DNA of 64,000 nucleotides from Arion vulgaris (lineage: Eukaryota; Mollusca; Gastropoda; Stylommatophora; Arionidae), in the NCBI GenBank assembly GCA_020796225.1, contig CM036771.1, forward strand, positions 28,440,176 to 28,504,175. The letters run 5' to 3'. Of the stretch, positions 1 to 10,214 are shown in pieces (within the stretch, counting starts at the first letter, position 1; each line of letters begins with the position of its first letter). The notes under the pieces are model-generated. The model was not told the origin of the DNA, did not search any database, and worked only from the letters and a program-made list of their open reading frames with translations. A program made the translations under genes and the position numbers.

Positions 1-139
1 TCCTAAACGTGTAGAAGTCTAATGCGTTTAGGGGCCTACCAAACCAATGTGCAACGTATAACGTTCTTGGCAAAGATCAAACATATCACAAAAAGTGATT
101 TAAATTGGTCGTAAAGAACGAACGCAAAGAAGAAGAAGA
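1..139 (+). mobile_element. SINE-A, 3' part (cut by window edge)
   Basis: These bases match the 3' end of the complete SINE-A copy at 35306-35554, including the stretch with cttggcaaagatcaaac and the closing AAGAAGAAGAAG tail. The window edge removes the 5' part. The tail abuts a family B LINE fragment at 140 whose counterpart near 50077 continues upstream, so SINE-A probably inserted into that LINE. It is non-coding and presumably moved by a LINE reverse transcriptase. Confidence 0.75.
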
Positions 140-210
140 CAACAAGCATGATGGACCAACTGTCCAGAAGAGACCACATTATCATACTTCGCCTCCGGAT
201 GGGTCACAAC
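140..210 (+). pseudogene. Family B LINE fragment, post-RNase H region
   Basis: The sequence aligns with 50077-50148 of the family B LINE copy near 50 kb (shared acaacaagcatgatgga, then tgtccagaagagacc). In that copy it lies downstream of the RNase H domain. It stops at 210, where a hAT-type terminus CAGGGGCGG begins. The same LINE resumes near 1695. Only a few dozen codons remain and no protein can be made. Confidence 0.65.
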
Positions 211-1694
211 CAGGGGCGGCTCGTCATTAGGGCCGATGGGCCAGGCCCCACCAAAAATATTGAGTAACGTGTACTTATTATTTCAGATATTAGTTGTTTA
301 TAATTATTACTTTCAACAGGATACTGATTAGCTTTGAAAGTTGATAGATAACGCTAAAATATCACACACATTCTGAACTCTAAAATTCGTCATATTTTTC
401 ATCTAATTAGTATACACCCATGGTCATTAGGGGCCAGTAAGAACAGTCCTACCAAACCAAAAATAATTCACGTGTACATATTATTTTTTAAAATTTTGTT
501 CGTAATTATTATTGTTAACGTGACACCGATTAGCTTTGAAAGTTGAATATTTAACACTAAAATATAAATATTATATCATAATAATATAACAATCATAATA
601 ATATATAAACATTATTATTTTTAAAATATTATATACGGTCTCAAATTCAGCTTTCTAAAATGCTTGACGATCAGCGCACTATGTTTTATCGGGTCGTTTT
701 AAAATTCTCTACTGACGATGTAACATTGCGACCTCTGACCTTTGACCGCTACCTTTAATAATAATTGTCAAAACAATTTATGTCCTTTTATTCACCGGAA
801 GCTAAATTCCTACGCGATCAACCAATTAACAGTGAAACGACGACTCTTGATTAAATAGTACTTTGTATAATTATCGATTGAATCACAAATTATATATAAA
901 ATAGTAGAAAAGGATATGCATTATAAAATATGTAACTTACTATTATTATAATCGTTAACGGTAATCGTCTGTTTCGTATTCAATATACACATGTCTTCTA
1001 CAATGTACACTCGTTTGCGTTTGACAAGCTGTGACCTACTTTTGACGTTGTGGCTTACTCGAATTTCAAAATGAATCAAATGGATTATTTATTACGAAAT
1101 CCGTTTCCTTCGTTAAAGATAGAAGAAAAGCTTGAAATTAAACGGCTAGGTGCACATCAGCCAAATAGCTTTGTATATGTGCAACAAGATGGCAAGAAAA
1201 AGAGGACTTTCAATAATAAGTAGTTTAGTAAAAAAAATCTTGGTTTAACTGTCAGTGAGGAAAAGAAAATGTTTTTTTCTTTATTGTTTGCTATTTCATG
1301 GTGAAGGACTGTGTGGTCAACGGTAGGTATCTCTTTTGTACCTTAGTTATATGGTATATATTTTAGTTGTTGAACCCCAGGAATTATGAGTTTTCACCAT
1401 TTTGCCTATAGTGCGTGGAGGAGAGTGCGCGGCTTTCTTGCAATGAGAGCTGGCAAGTATGGTTGACCATTGATTTAGGAGGAGAGTATACACTTACACT
1501 CGACTCGTACATTGTTACTTCTTACATTTGCTTTGCATTTATGCAACTTTTTCATTAGACATCGACAGAAGATGAGTGCATTCACTAGTATTTAGGACCC
1601 AAGAGGAGTGTCTGCGTTTGCTTTATTACCTATACCAGAGTAGCTCTCTCTCGATCCTTACCCACTTAGCCAGACATGATCTTTTATCTATTTC
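211..1694 (+). mobile_element. hAT-1 transposon, 5' part (ZMYM1-like)
   Basis: It begins with CAGGGGCGGCTCGTCATTAG, a hAT-type terminal inverted repeat that is nearly the same as the left end of the 164-bp element at 56207. The first 210 bases are followed by a diverged second copy of themselves (about 424-640, shared ggtcattaggggcc and gattagctttgaaagttga). A short transposase-like reading frame starts at 1071. The right half of a normal element (RNase H-fold core and dimerisation region) is missing. No clean right inverted repeat is visible, so the right limit is set by where the interrupted LINE resumes. Confidence 0.55.
1071..1223 (+). pseudogene. N-terminal remnant of ZMYM1-like hAT transposase
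   Basis: A 50-codon frame starts at ATG 1071 and contains LEIKRLGAHQP and a QQDGKKKRTFN stretch. This layout is typical of the region before the TTF-type zinc finger in ZMYM1-like hAT transposases. After the stop at 1221 the reading can be followed through LTVSEEKKMFF and VWSTVG to about 1325, where a GTAGGT resembles a 5' splice site. Everything after that, including the catalytic core, is absent. Family assignment rests on motif memory; the truncation is direct. Confidence 0.5.
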
Positions 1695-1838
1695 CAGGGT
1701 CACAGTATGCAGACCTGAGAAGAAAGAGGTGGCCCACTTATACCAACGTCCAAGAAAACTGTATGACGTAGCTGACAGAGACCTTTATTAGAGAATCCAA
1801 AATCCCAGTCTTAGTGAGCATGCAGTTGAAGAAGAAGG
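1695..1838 (+). pseudogene. Family B LINE 3' end
   Basis: It matches 50230-50361 base for base over most of its length (cagacctgagaagaaagagg, then ggcccacttatacca). Translated, it is the Cys/His-poor tail after RNase H (YADLRRKRWP-like). It ends in gttgaagaagaagg, the short GAA tail expected of this LINE. About 82 bases present in the other copy between the two halves are missing here. Confidence 0.65.
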
Positions 1839-2369
1839 AAATGTACCAATAACAGAATTATCACTGGAGGAAGAGTTGATAGAATCGTTAACAAATGAAG
1901 TGTTGAAAACGAAAATTGAATAATGGATATCAAAAATTGTGGCTATAAATTCAATATTATATCTACGCTTATAGGCTGCAGTAAGAAGTTGTTTATTGTA
2001 TTCCCATCATCCTATTTAGCTGAAAGACGAGTTAGCATGATCACCAGACTATTCACAAAGAAACGAAACAGCAGATTGTCAATAGAGTAATGCGGCGGTT
2101 TAAGATTATTAGTGACAAAAATGGCACCAAACATCGACAAATTAGTTTCATCACATCAAGCTCAACTCTAATTAATACATTATAACATAAATTGTGTCAA
2201 TGATACTGTGAGAAATGCAGTAATATTGGTATTATCTTCTAATAAAATAACTTAAAAGTGTGTCCTTGTTTTCAATTTATAGTATATACAATATAGTTTA
2301 CCCAAGGGGGCGCTAGCGAATTATTCACTGAAAAAGGGGCGCTCATTCAAAAAAGGTTGGGAACCTATG
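1839..2369 (+). mobile_element. hAT-2 (FAM200/ZBED-like) 3' end
   Basis: The segment ends in aaaaaaggttgggaacctatg, the form of a hAT (Charlie-type) right terminal repeat. It contains the C-terminal coding end of a FAM200/ZBED-like transposase at 1980-2171. A near-identical copy lies at 50362-50894 and a corrupted reverse copy at 28628-28940. Upstream it joins a family B LINE 3' end, and the same junction occurs at 50.36 kb, so the LINE probably sat inside this hAT before the pair was duplicated. Confidence 0.6.
1980..2171 (+). pseudogene. C-terminal end of FAM200/ZBED-like hAT transposase
   Basis: The frame reads KKLFIVFPSSYLAERRVSM, then TRLFTKKRNSRLSIE, a stop, and CGGLRLLVTKMAPNIDKLV. 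This is the hAT dimerisation region near the C-terminus, where the FPSSYLxERxFS and TKKRNRL motifs are typical. A premature TAG/TAA-type stop interrupts it and the normal Arg-Gly-Asp-Leu region reads CGGL. Without the upstream catalytic core it is dead. The counterpart at 50517-50700 carries different indels. Confidence 0.6.
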
Positions 2370-3627
2370 ATTTATATGATAATTGAGTCTGCAGTAGCTA
2401 GTTCTCAACTGATTTTTGCCTGTTCTCTTCTTCTTGTTAAGGAATAGTACGTTTCTGTTATATCAGGTTCGTTATGTATGCTATTGTTTCTTAAAGCTAT
2501 TTTTTTCATATGTTGCTGTATCTTCATTTTCGGTAATGGTTGTAAGTGATGGCTGCTATCTTTGTCGCAGTTATTAACGTTGATATCTGAGATTCGATGA
2601 TTAAGAAAAAGTAAGCAAAGAGAAGGCCATTCTTCAAATCTCCAATACCTCGTTGGAAGTGTTGAAAAGTGAAGACATGTACCGGAAGTCTGCATAACTT
2701 CCCCCAACTGAAGACGGAATATGTCAGTCATACCACAGGCGTTAATACCAAGCAGCGGAAACATGACATAAAGTTAATGACTACGCCGTCATGTATCATC
2801 TCTAAATCAACTATATGTAGAAATATTGTTGAAAAGTAGTAATAATAACACAATAATATATTTTAAGGTAGCCTAGTGGTTGGAACACTAGGTAAGGTAA
2901 TCGATGTAGGCGAGATCCTATCATAGACGGACTAGACAACATTAGTCCCGTGGTTCAAGTAGAATAAGTTGGGGGTTTTTTAACTTGCGAGTTGAAAATT
3001 GATAAATATGCCGCAGAGTCGATGCCGGGCAACATTCATTAATAAAGATGTAAAATAACATTCCTACAAACATTTTCAAAATTACATCGAGTACCCTCGT
3101 CTGTGCTACGGAGTTCGTGCACTGCCTCTTGAGATCTTTCTTGTAAGAAAGAGATCGGAGCACACATGAATATTCATCCAAGTTCAGTGATGATGGTCCT
3201 ACTAATACATCACAATGAATGAGACTGCCGCTGTAGATTATCACTTATGATTTCTGGTGTGGCAACTTATCTTTCTGTTTGGATTTTAGAGCATAGAAAT
3301 CTGATCGCAGAAGAATAAATCACAATAGTGTTACCGTAAGCATGAATAAATTCTGACCTTCCGTATCACCAATCTGATCTGACATCACACTAGATAGTGT
3401 AGGCCAGTAGATACGGTACTATAAACTAGGATTGTATGTTGACAATATCTGATCAGTAATCCATATGTAGAATTTTAAATGCATGTTCTATTGGATAATA
3501 TTCTCTCACGATATCGGCGGTATGGGTTAAGGATAACAATATAAATCTATTAAAAATGGCTTTGTTACAGACACTGCAAAGAACAACTGATATAGTGTTA
3601 TAAACCATGTCAGCATTATTGGTCCAT
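2370..3627. other. Unassigned intergenic DNA with a weak tRNA-like motif
   Basis: I see no convincing gene. A 119-codon minus-strand open frame at 2405-2764 has no motif I recognise. At about 2863-2930 the sequence ggtagcctagtggttgg looks like a tRNA A box and may be a SINE head, but no B box or tail is clear. Bases 3061-3145 resemble 17611-17700, indicating an unnamed dispersed repeat. The target duplication of the next LINE begins at 3628. Confidence 0.4.
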
Positions 3628-3639
3628 TAAGAAAGCTGA

Positions 3640-4300
3640 TATTGGACACCATCAGGCCCTGGAGCGGTGCTGTGGCTTGCCTTGAGTGCATTAACAACAT
3701 CCTCCTTTGTTATTAAGTCAATGTAAGGTTCTCCAGAGCTAGTAATATCACGAAGAGCACTTATGATATTATGGCAGTCAGTTTTATCACCTTTTTCTGT
3801 CTGTTCCACGAAACGATGAAGGAACCCCTGCCCCTTTTCTGCATCTGTTGTCAAGACGGATCCTGATGAGTCACGTAAAGTAGGAAAAGACTGGCTGGTA
3901 TTCCTCCTGTTCATTTTGCGATGAAACTGCCAGAATTGATATAGAGACTTGTCGCCACAGACTTGCGTTATGAAAGTCTCTCATAACCCACTCTTTGCCT
4001 CACTAGCCAATACTTTGAAATCCCCTGTGGCTTTGTGGCGAATAGCAGACTTTTCAGCCACATCACACATATTTCTAGGTCGCTTCTTTCGTGCTCTCTG
4101 CCATGACTTTGTAGCAGCCTCTTTTCCAGCCATGCTTTTTCAACATTTTCATTCCACCAAAAGGTGGTTGCAGGAAAGGAGTCCTAGCAGTCTTCTTTCT
4201 GGCAGTCTGTCGCAGTATACGTAATGGGTTTTCGTGATCAGAGTGGCATGGCGTGTACTGAAAGACAGATTTGGGTCTTCTGTGTCGCAAATTATTGGCC
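3640..4300 (-). pseudogene. Inverted 5' block of family A LINE (pre-RT linker)
   Basis: Reading leftwards, the minus strand gives a basic region (FGGMKMLKKHGWKRGC near 4130) and then DVVNALKASHSTAPGPDGVQ near 3650. The TAPGPDGV motif is the conserved start of LINE reverse transcriptase. The block is the missing upstream neighbour of the plus-strand RT that begins at about 4404, placed back to front. A short stretch between the two parts of the RT was lost at the break, as usual for twin priming. Frame changes occur near 3915 and 4075. Confidence 0.75.
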
Positions 4301-4403
4301 TTATTAAGAAGAACAACGCATTATTAATGCAGTTATTAATGCAGTTGTGATGGATTTTAATAAAAGTGTACAGAATGCTGTGGTACCGAGGATTGGCTTC
4401 ATA

Positions 4404-5424
4404 GTTATTTACGACCGCTCCACAAACATGGGAAGGATCCTAAACTGCTCAGCAGCTACCGCATACTCACTTTGCAAAATGTATATGGCAAATTACTAGA
4501 GAAGATAGTGGCCAGAAAGGTAATGTGTCACTTGGAGAATGACCACATTCTTCCTGACACTTTGGGTAGCTACCGGCCAATGAAAGGGACATGGGACAAT
4601 GCTGGCACGTTTGCATATGATGTTTATGAAGGCTTCCAATCCAAGCAAGAGACTGTTGCTGTGGCCATCGACTTGGAGGATGCTTATAACAATGTGAATT
4701 TTTCTATAATGGTGCGCTCATTGATTTAAATGTGAAGTTAATCCTTGGCTGGTGAACTGGATGGATAGCTGCTTCTTTAATGGAGAGAACCGTTGCACTC
4801 CGTTTAGGAACATGGACATCGGATCCTGCACGTATATGCCCGGGATTACCCCAGGGTTCTCCTCTATCACCCGTGTTGTTTAATATTTACACAGCAAATG
4901 TAGCTAAAATTCAGCCAACCGGATTGGGTCGGACATTGACATTTGCAGATGATATCTTAATATATAGGACTGGGTCAGATAGACGAGAGATGGTTGACGA
5001 CATTCAGAAAACATTGCATACCATCTCGGTTGGTGTAGAGAGTCTCGCTCTCAGGTCAATCCTGAAAAAGCGTGTACGGTGTGGTGCTCGTTGAATCATC
5101 ACATCGTCAAGGCTAACCTACCCTGTGTAATCTTTGATGAACATACCATCGAGCGCAGAGACAGGTTGCGCTATCTTGGAATAACCTTTGATCGTAGTCT
5201 ATCTTTCAAACACCATATTGAACAGACGATACAACGGTGCAAGCGTGGTCTTGCGGCTCTCAAAGTTATGGTGGCCGCACACCTTGAGCAGAGACTACTT
5301 GCCATTTTGTTCGATCGACTGGTAATGTCAGTGGTAGATTACGGACTCGGAATTCTTACGATATCAAGATCACAATGTGAACGACTCGAACGGTTCAGAA
5401 TGAAGGTATGCGTATAGTTCTGGG
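4404..5424 (+). pseudogene. Reverse transcriptase of family A LINE
   Basis: The frame gives RPLHKHGKDPKLLSSYRIL, then a fingers and palm region with VAIDLEDAYNNV, GLPQGSPLSPVLFNIYTAN and the catalytic box FADDILIY at 4942-4965. Frame breaks fall near 4729, 4780 and 5094, and the thumb region continues to about 5424 (RLRYLGITFDRS, then EQTIQRCKRGL). The two catalytic aspartates of FADD are intact. In life the enzyme would copy LINE RNA onto nicked chromosomal DNA. The coding order continues into RNase H at 5691. Confidence 0.8.
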
Positions 5425-5690
5425 CTGCACTAGAGATACCCCATTGTGAAGATGAGATATATGCTTGGCCTTCTGTCACTACGCTCCCGTCATGCAATCG
5501 CCCAAACCAAGGCATATATGCGGGTTACTTCGGATAAGAGACATCCACTTCACAAGAACACTAATGATGTTAAGGGCACGAGAATCAAGCGTGGCATGTC
5601 GTGGATGGCCCAGGCTGAGAGAACAATTGGCCAGGTGACTACGGTTGCGACTCTACCAAAAGGGAAGAATGGATCCCAACAGATGGTAGC

Positions 5691-6326
5691 ATGACCAACT
5701 ATCTCAACGTTATCATTACTCTTGGAAGAGAATGTAGAGATTGGAGCAACATGAAGGCTGATCTCGCAGTTAAGCAGCTGATAGAAGATAATGCAAGGGA
5801 TGATGATGTTGTTGTATATACCGATGGGTCGGTTCAACGTGGTGAGAAATCCGGCTGGGGTTTCTTGGCTAATGCGCATGGTAGGGTTGTTGCAGAGCGA
5901 AGTGGGGCATACAGGACAACTACTTCTAGTATGAGGATGGAGGTTGAGGCCGTTACTGCTGCCCTCCATTGGATTTCTTGGACTTCATTTACTGGGGCAG
6001 TTGTTGTATCTGACTCTCAGTCGATGCTTCACAAGATCCAGAAGGGCAGGTTTCGGTATGAGTGGATGTCGTCTATAGAAGTTTCTAACCTCCAGCGGCT
6101 TACGTGGATATACTGTCCTGGTCATGCGGGTGTTTACGGTAATGAGAGAGCGGACAGGCTTGCATCAACAGCATCGATTGTTGGGGAGTTGAAGATGGAT
6201 AAGGGGATATTCTTCGGTCTCTTCGAGACTCTCTGTTGGATGAGGACACTAATATCGATGTTGAATCGATCAAGCGATTTAAGCAGTTTGGAGCTTACCG
6301 TTGTTCAAGTCGAACTGGATGCCTGA
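5691..6326 (+). pseudogene. RNase H domain of family A LINE
   Basis: A 211-codon frame contains the four acidic positions of RNase H: YTDGS, then MRMEVEAVTAAL, VVSDSQSML and NERADRLAS, with the PGHAGV loop before the last. All four look intact. The C-terminal segment after 6190 (KMDKG onward) shifts frame and runs on as a tail that recurs at 34648, 59409, 11339 (reverse) and 11890. It removes the RNA strand during element replication. The frame is separated from RT by stops, so it is a remnant. Confidence 0.8.
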
Positions 6327-6639
6327 GAGGCAGAGTGAGAGTGTGTTTAATCAGCGAGCCACAGGAACCATCAGTATGCATACTCTTCGATATCTGTTGG
6401 GGAGACTGAGCACCTATGGGTCTGCCCGGAGTGCAATGACGTCAGTTTAGTAACCAATAACCAATAAGAAAGCTGAACTGAGCAAAAAGCTAATAATGTG
6501 TGTGTTATTATTTAGTTGCAGTCCTATGCTACACTGGAAATGGAAAGAAATAATAATGAAAGATATTAACATGGTGGGTTTTATGTGCGTGTTCATGGTG
6601 GTAGTTAAGAGAGGGTCCACAAGTCAACATATCCTATTA

Positions 6640-7941
6640 CGAGGGGAAGCCAATAAGTAAGTCACAAATGGTTGTAGAAAAATAACTAAATATGATAACA
6701 ACTGAACCAGTTTATTTTTATACATACATTATCCCTTTATTTCTCAACATAATTTCCACCAACATTGATGCACTTATCCCATCGTTTTATCAGTCCTCCC
6801 AAACCGGCTGCATAGAACTGGGGGCTCTGTTTTCATTTCACATTCAACTTCGGCGTTATTCGCGAAATGCCTCCCGCCAAGGTAGGTTTTCAGTGGACCA
6901 AAACGGTGGAAATCGCTAGGGGCTAAGTAGGAATTGTAAAGTGGATGTTCCAGAACTTCCCACTTTAGTTGGTTAATTTTCTCCTGATTTAATCGAGCCG
7001 TATGTGGTCTGGCATTGTCATGAAGAAGCAACACTCTCTAGTCAGCAATCCTGGAAGTTTTCTTCGAATTGCATCATGAAGCATCGATAGAACTTCACAG
7101 TATGATTCAGAATTCGCATTATCCCTTTTCTTCTTGAAATTGGTTAAAAGCATTCCTTGACAATCCCAGAAGACCGTCAACATAACCTTCCCTGCTAATG
7201 GCGTAACCTTAAATTTTTGGACACAATGTGAAGGATGTTTCCACTGCATTGAAGCACGCTTTGATTCGGGCTGGCAGTGATGTACCCATGATTCATCCCC
7301 AGTACCAATCTTGTTCTACATGTCTTCTCCGTCATCTTCGTATCGACAGAGATGATGCAAGGACAGGCCAAGTCGGTTCATTTTGTGTTCCTCCTTCAAT
7401 TGTCTGGGTAACCCACCTTCAGCACACTTTCTTAAATTTCAAACAATCATGCATTATGCTGAACCATGTGAGCACCCTATTGCAGATGCTATAGTCTATC
7501 GTTACTAGTCTGTCACCTCTAATCACCTCCTCCACCCGCTGCACTGATGCTTCTATTGCAATCTCAACAGGATGACCAGATCGGATTTCATTAACAATTT
7601 TAGAGCGTCCTTGAGAACATTTTTCTGCCCAGCTATGCACCGCTTTACAGGGCAAACATTTGTCAGCATAAACAGGAAGTATTTCCTTATGAATGTCCTT
7701 TGCAGGCAGTCCGCTTGCCCACAAAAAACTCACAACAGCACGTTGCTCTTTGGTTGTACACTCCGTAAGTACAGTTGTCATTTTGTTTATGCGCTGCGCA
7801 TGCGCATGAGACACCTAGCGCCACCCGACGAACGGGAATATAGTTGGAAGTTGCTGTCACTAATGACACCTTTAGAAAACACCAACTACATTTACCTGCC
7901 ATCCCACAGAACTTTGTGACTTACTTATTGACTCGCCCTCG
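6640..7941 (-). mobile_element. mariner transposon (mauritiana/Mos1-like)
   Basis: The element is 1302 bp, the usual mariner length. Inverted termini read CGAGGGGAAGCCAATAAGTA on the left and, in reverse complement, CGAGGGCGAGTCAATAAGTA on the right, each continuing AGTCACAAA. TA dinucleotides flank both ends (6638-6639 and 7942-7943), the standard Tc1/mariner target duplication. It carries one transposase gene on the minus strand. The termini are well preserved while the gene is frameshifted, so it could in principle be mobilised only in trans. Confidence 0.92.
6737..7781 (-). pseudogene. mariner transposase, frameshifted
   Basis: The start at MTTVLTECTTKEQR fits the family N-terminus. A helix-turn-helix region follows (WASGLPAKDIHKEI, then AVHSWAEKCSQGRSK) and then the DDE/D-fold core. 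The catalytic triad is visible across frames: GDESWVHH near 7295, LLHDNARPHT near 7015, and LAPSDFHRFG near 6917. The end NVGGNYVEK with a stop at 6737 matches the family. Length is about 1045 nt, one more than a multiple of three, and the frame breaks near 7419, 7240 and 7000. The protein cuts and pastes the element at TA sites. Confidence 0.88.
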
Positions 7942-8019
7942 TAGTTACTTTAGTAGAGGAACATGCTTCTGTATTATTTCCCATAGTTCTCTACCCATAT
8001 TATATTGTTGTAATTAACC

Positions 8020-8270
8020 TGAGAAGATGGAGATATGTTGGGCACACCTTGAGGAGAAATGATCAAAGAATATCAAAGCAGGCATTGAAGTGGGATGCAA
8101 AGGGTTCAAGAAAGAGAGGTCGACCTAAGGAGACCCTGAAGCGAACTTTGCTGAGAGAGGCAGGAAATATCGGTCTCAGTTCCATGGAGGAGATTGAGCG
8201 AGTTGCCCAGGATAGAGCGGTATGGAGAAATTGCTTGAAGGCCCTATGTAACGTATAACGGTACGAGATG
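8020..8270 (+). pseudogene. Family C LINE 3' end (C-terminus of RT protein)
   Basis: The frame reads RRWRYVGHTLRRNDQRISK, then GSRKRGRPKETLKRTL and AQDRAVWRNCLKALCNV with a stop. This basic WxGHxLRR plus GRP tail is the usual C-terminus of RTE-like endonuclease/RT proteins. Bases after the stop (gtataacggtacgag) recur after the same tail at 14490 and, reversed, at 19080, marking the 3' end of the lineage. Only about 80 codons remain, so the copy is strongly 5' truncated. Confidence 0.7.
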
Positions 8271-9082
8271 AATTATTATAATTAACCTGAGAGGATGTGG
8301 ATGGTTATTATAACACCAAACTGAAACGTCAGCAACACGTCGTTTTTATCATAGTTTATGTGCACAATTCCAGAGCTACACTACCAGTAGATATGTTACT
8401 TGCTTGATAAAAGCTCTATTCGCCGTACAAGTATTTTACTTTCTATATAGGAAGACTCTGACATGTCAACCAGTGCTTCCTAAGAAAGGAAATAAAGAGC
8501 AGCAGAGCAGAATTAGCCCAGCAAGTTCCAGTTAAGCTAAACACACAGTGTTACCCAGTATACAACACACTACAGCGGAAAAATGTTTATTTAGGTCCGG
8601 AAGTCAAGGCATGTAGTAGATTTCAATATATGATCGCATATGCCAAACACATTTGACAAGTAAAAGTTAATTCACAATTGTTCTATAAGCGGACATTTCG
8701 AAAAGGTCACATATTCGCGACTGTAGCCAATGACGCTCTGCCCCCATCTAATATGGAATTCAACAGTTCTCTCTCTGGAAAATAAGTTAAAAGACCTGAG
8801 GTAGATAACCGTTTATAAACCAGGGGCCGGACCTGAAACATTTGAGGATGCAGAGGACAGTATACACTCACATGTGTTCTACGATGTACACCCACGAGCA
8901 GATATGTTGATTTCGTTTGCTTAGTTTATTCGTCGGATCATCATTAGTGTACATCGAACCAGTTAGTACATCAGTGCTCCCATATCCTCCTCAGTTTGTC
9001 TCTCAGCGTGTGGCAACAGCTTGGCCCATTGTTTGCTTGCTGTTTACAGCAACCATATCTGATTTCGTTTACTATTTGTATG
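8271..9082. other. Unassigned DNA
   Basis: I see no reading frame, RNA gene or repeat that I can name. A block near 8881-8925 (tctacgatgtacaccca) weakly resembles sequence near 990-1010, which may be shared old repeat. The right limit is the target duplication of the next LINE. Confidence 0.35.
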
Positions 9083-9095
9083 TAAGTTGATAACT

Positions 9096-9520
9096 TCTTC
9101 TTCTTCTTTTGTCGTCACACTGCTACCGGGTTGTGGTTTTCTGTTTTTGTCTTGCGCTGTTCTGGTGGCTTGTGTGATTGTTATCTTTGCTCTGTCACAG
9201 GATTCTGCTACGCCATCTAACCATCTTTTCCGTGATCTTCCTCTTGCCTTCTTTCCCGATGTTCTGTTGTAGAAGACTCTGTATACTGTGGAGTTTGGAT
9301 GCATTCTTATTAAGTGACCAAACCACTTCATTCTTTGTTTCTATATGTAATTTAAGCACGGTTTTGTGCCAACTTTCTTTCTTATGCTGATGTTAGTGAT
9401 TCTGTCTTTTCTTGTGTTGTTGGTAACTTTTCGCAGGCAACGCATTTCACGTGTAGTTATTTTTTGTGACTGCGCTTTGCTGAATGTCCATGTTTGGCTC
9501 TGGTAGCACAAAGTAGGTAT
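9096..9520 (-). mobile_element. Family C LINE, 5'-truncated, with 13-bp TSD
   Basis: Direct repeats TAAGTTGATAACT lie at 9083-9095 and 9521-9533. Between them the minus strand encodes the last part of an RTE-like protein: TLCYQSQTWTFSKAQSQK, then REMRCLRKVTNNTRKDRI, MKWFGHLIRMH and SGKKARGRSRKRWLDGV. It ends in a 3' untranslated region (ggtagcagtgtgacgac) and an AAAAGAAGAAGAAG tail. One frame break falls near 9340. At 425 bp it keeps well under a fifth of the parent. A second 3' end of the same lineage is at 58140-58258. Confidence 0.85.
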
Positions 9521-9533
9521 TAAGTTGATAACT

Positions 9534-10210
9534 AAATCTGGAAAACTAGTCACTATTTTGTAGCCAATGCCAAGTTTCGAAAAGTGCATGTAACTATTAT
9601 GTGGTGCTGTATAGAGTGTTATCAATTCTTGTCGAGCTTGGTAATAGCTTTCATCCTTCTGTAGTGAGTCATGCGTGTTATACGTAGTACATGCTTAACT
9701 GGCTTATATATGGATAAGCGGTCTCTATTTACATTCTCTTTATGTTATAGCTGACACATAAGACATTCACAAACGATTCTTATTGTTGTCTAACCGTGGC
9801 ATGCCACACTTTTTCATTCTCTTTCCGCCGTCGTTCACCAGGTTTCCTTTGATGCATCCTGTCTCCACCTTCCGCCTCTTGTCCATCGAAGAGCTGTCTT
9901 TGCCAAAGCGTTCGTAAGGCTTTCATCAAGAGCAATTTTCACTCTTATTTATTTGCAGTTTAACTGGCTTCTTTGTGTATGAAAGTAAGATGTCAGTGGG
10001 TATGACCTTGAGAAGCTTATTTGTAAGTTTCCTGATATTATTCAGTGTTAATAGCATTCTGTGCTGCTGTTTCGTGGATAGTTTGTTCTGCGGTCCATCA
10101 GGCTGCAAAATCTTTATGTAGTATGAAGTGCCATGATGATATAATTGGACAGTTTCTTCATAGTATCAAAGTGCAGGGTAACCAGCGTGCTGACTTTTTT
10201 TGCAAACAAT
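9534..10210. other. Mostly unassigned; LINE C-terminal scrap on minus strand
   Basis: At about 9800-9915 the minus strand reads ALAKTALRWTRGGRWRQD and then KETW, which resembles the GKRKRGRPKTTW tail of RTE-like LINEs. The rest shows no feature I can support. The short frames here lack motifs. Confidence 0.35.
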
Positions 10211-10214
10211 GCCC

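Larger units (their letters stand above)
3640..6464 (+). mobile_element. Family A LINE with 5' inversion and 12-bp TSD
   Basis: The element is bounded by perfect 12-base direct repeats TAAGAAAGCTGA at 3628-3639 and 6465-6476. The right part (about 4330-6464) is plus-strand RT, RNase H and 3' end. The left part (3640 to about 4300) encodes the region just upstream of RT but on the minus strand. Outer repeats flanking an inverted 5' block are the signature of twin priming during target-primed reverse transcription. The 3' tail is taaccaataaccaa. The clade is probably within the RNase H-bearing I group. Several frameshifts and stops make it inactive. Confidence 0.85.

Noticed and set aside
1695..1710. 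Exact right-hand target repeat for hAT-1 (gtcaca at 1696 versus gtcacaac at 203)
   Set aside because: Only six bases agree and no right inverted repeat precedes it; an 82-bp deletion relative to the other copy makes the boundary ambiguous.
2405..2764. 119-codon minus-strand frame as a host gene
   Set aside because: No motif, no homologous landmark I recognise and no supporting signals; kept only as unassigned.
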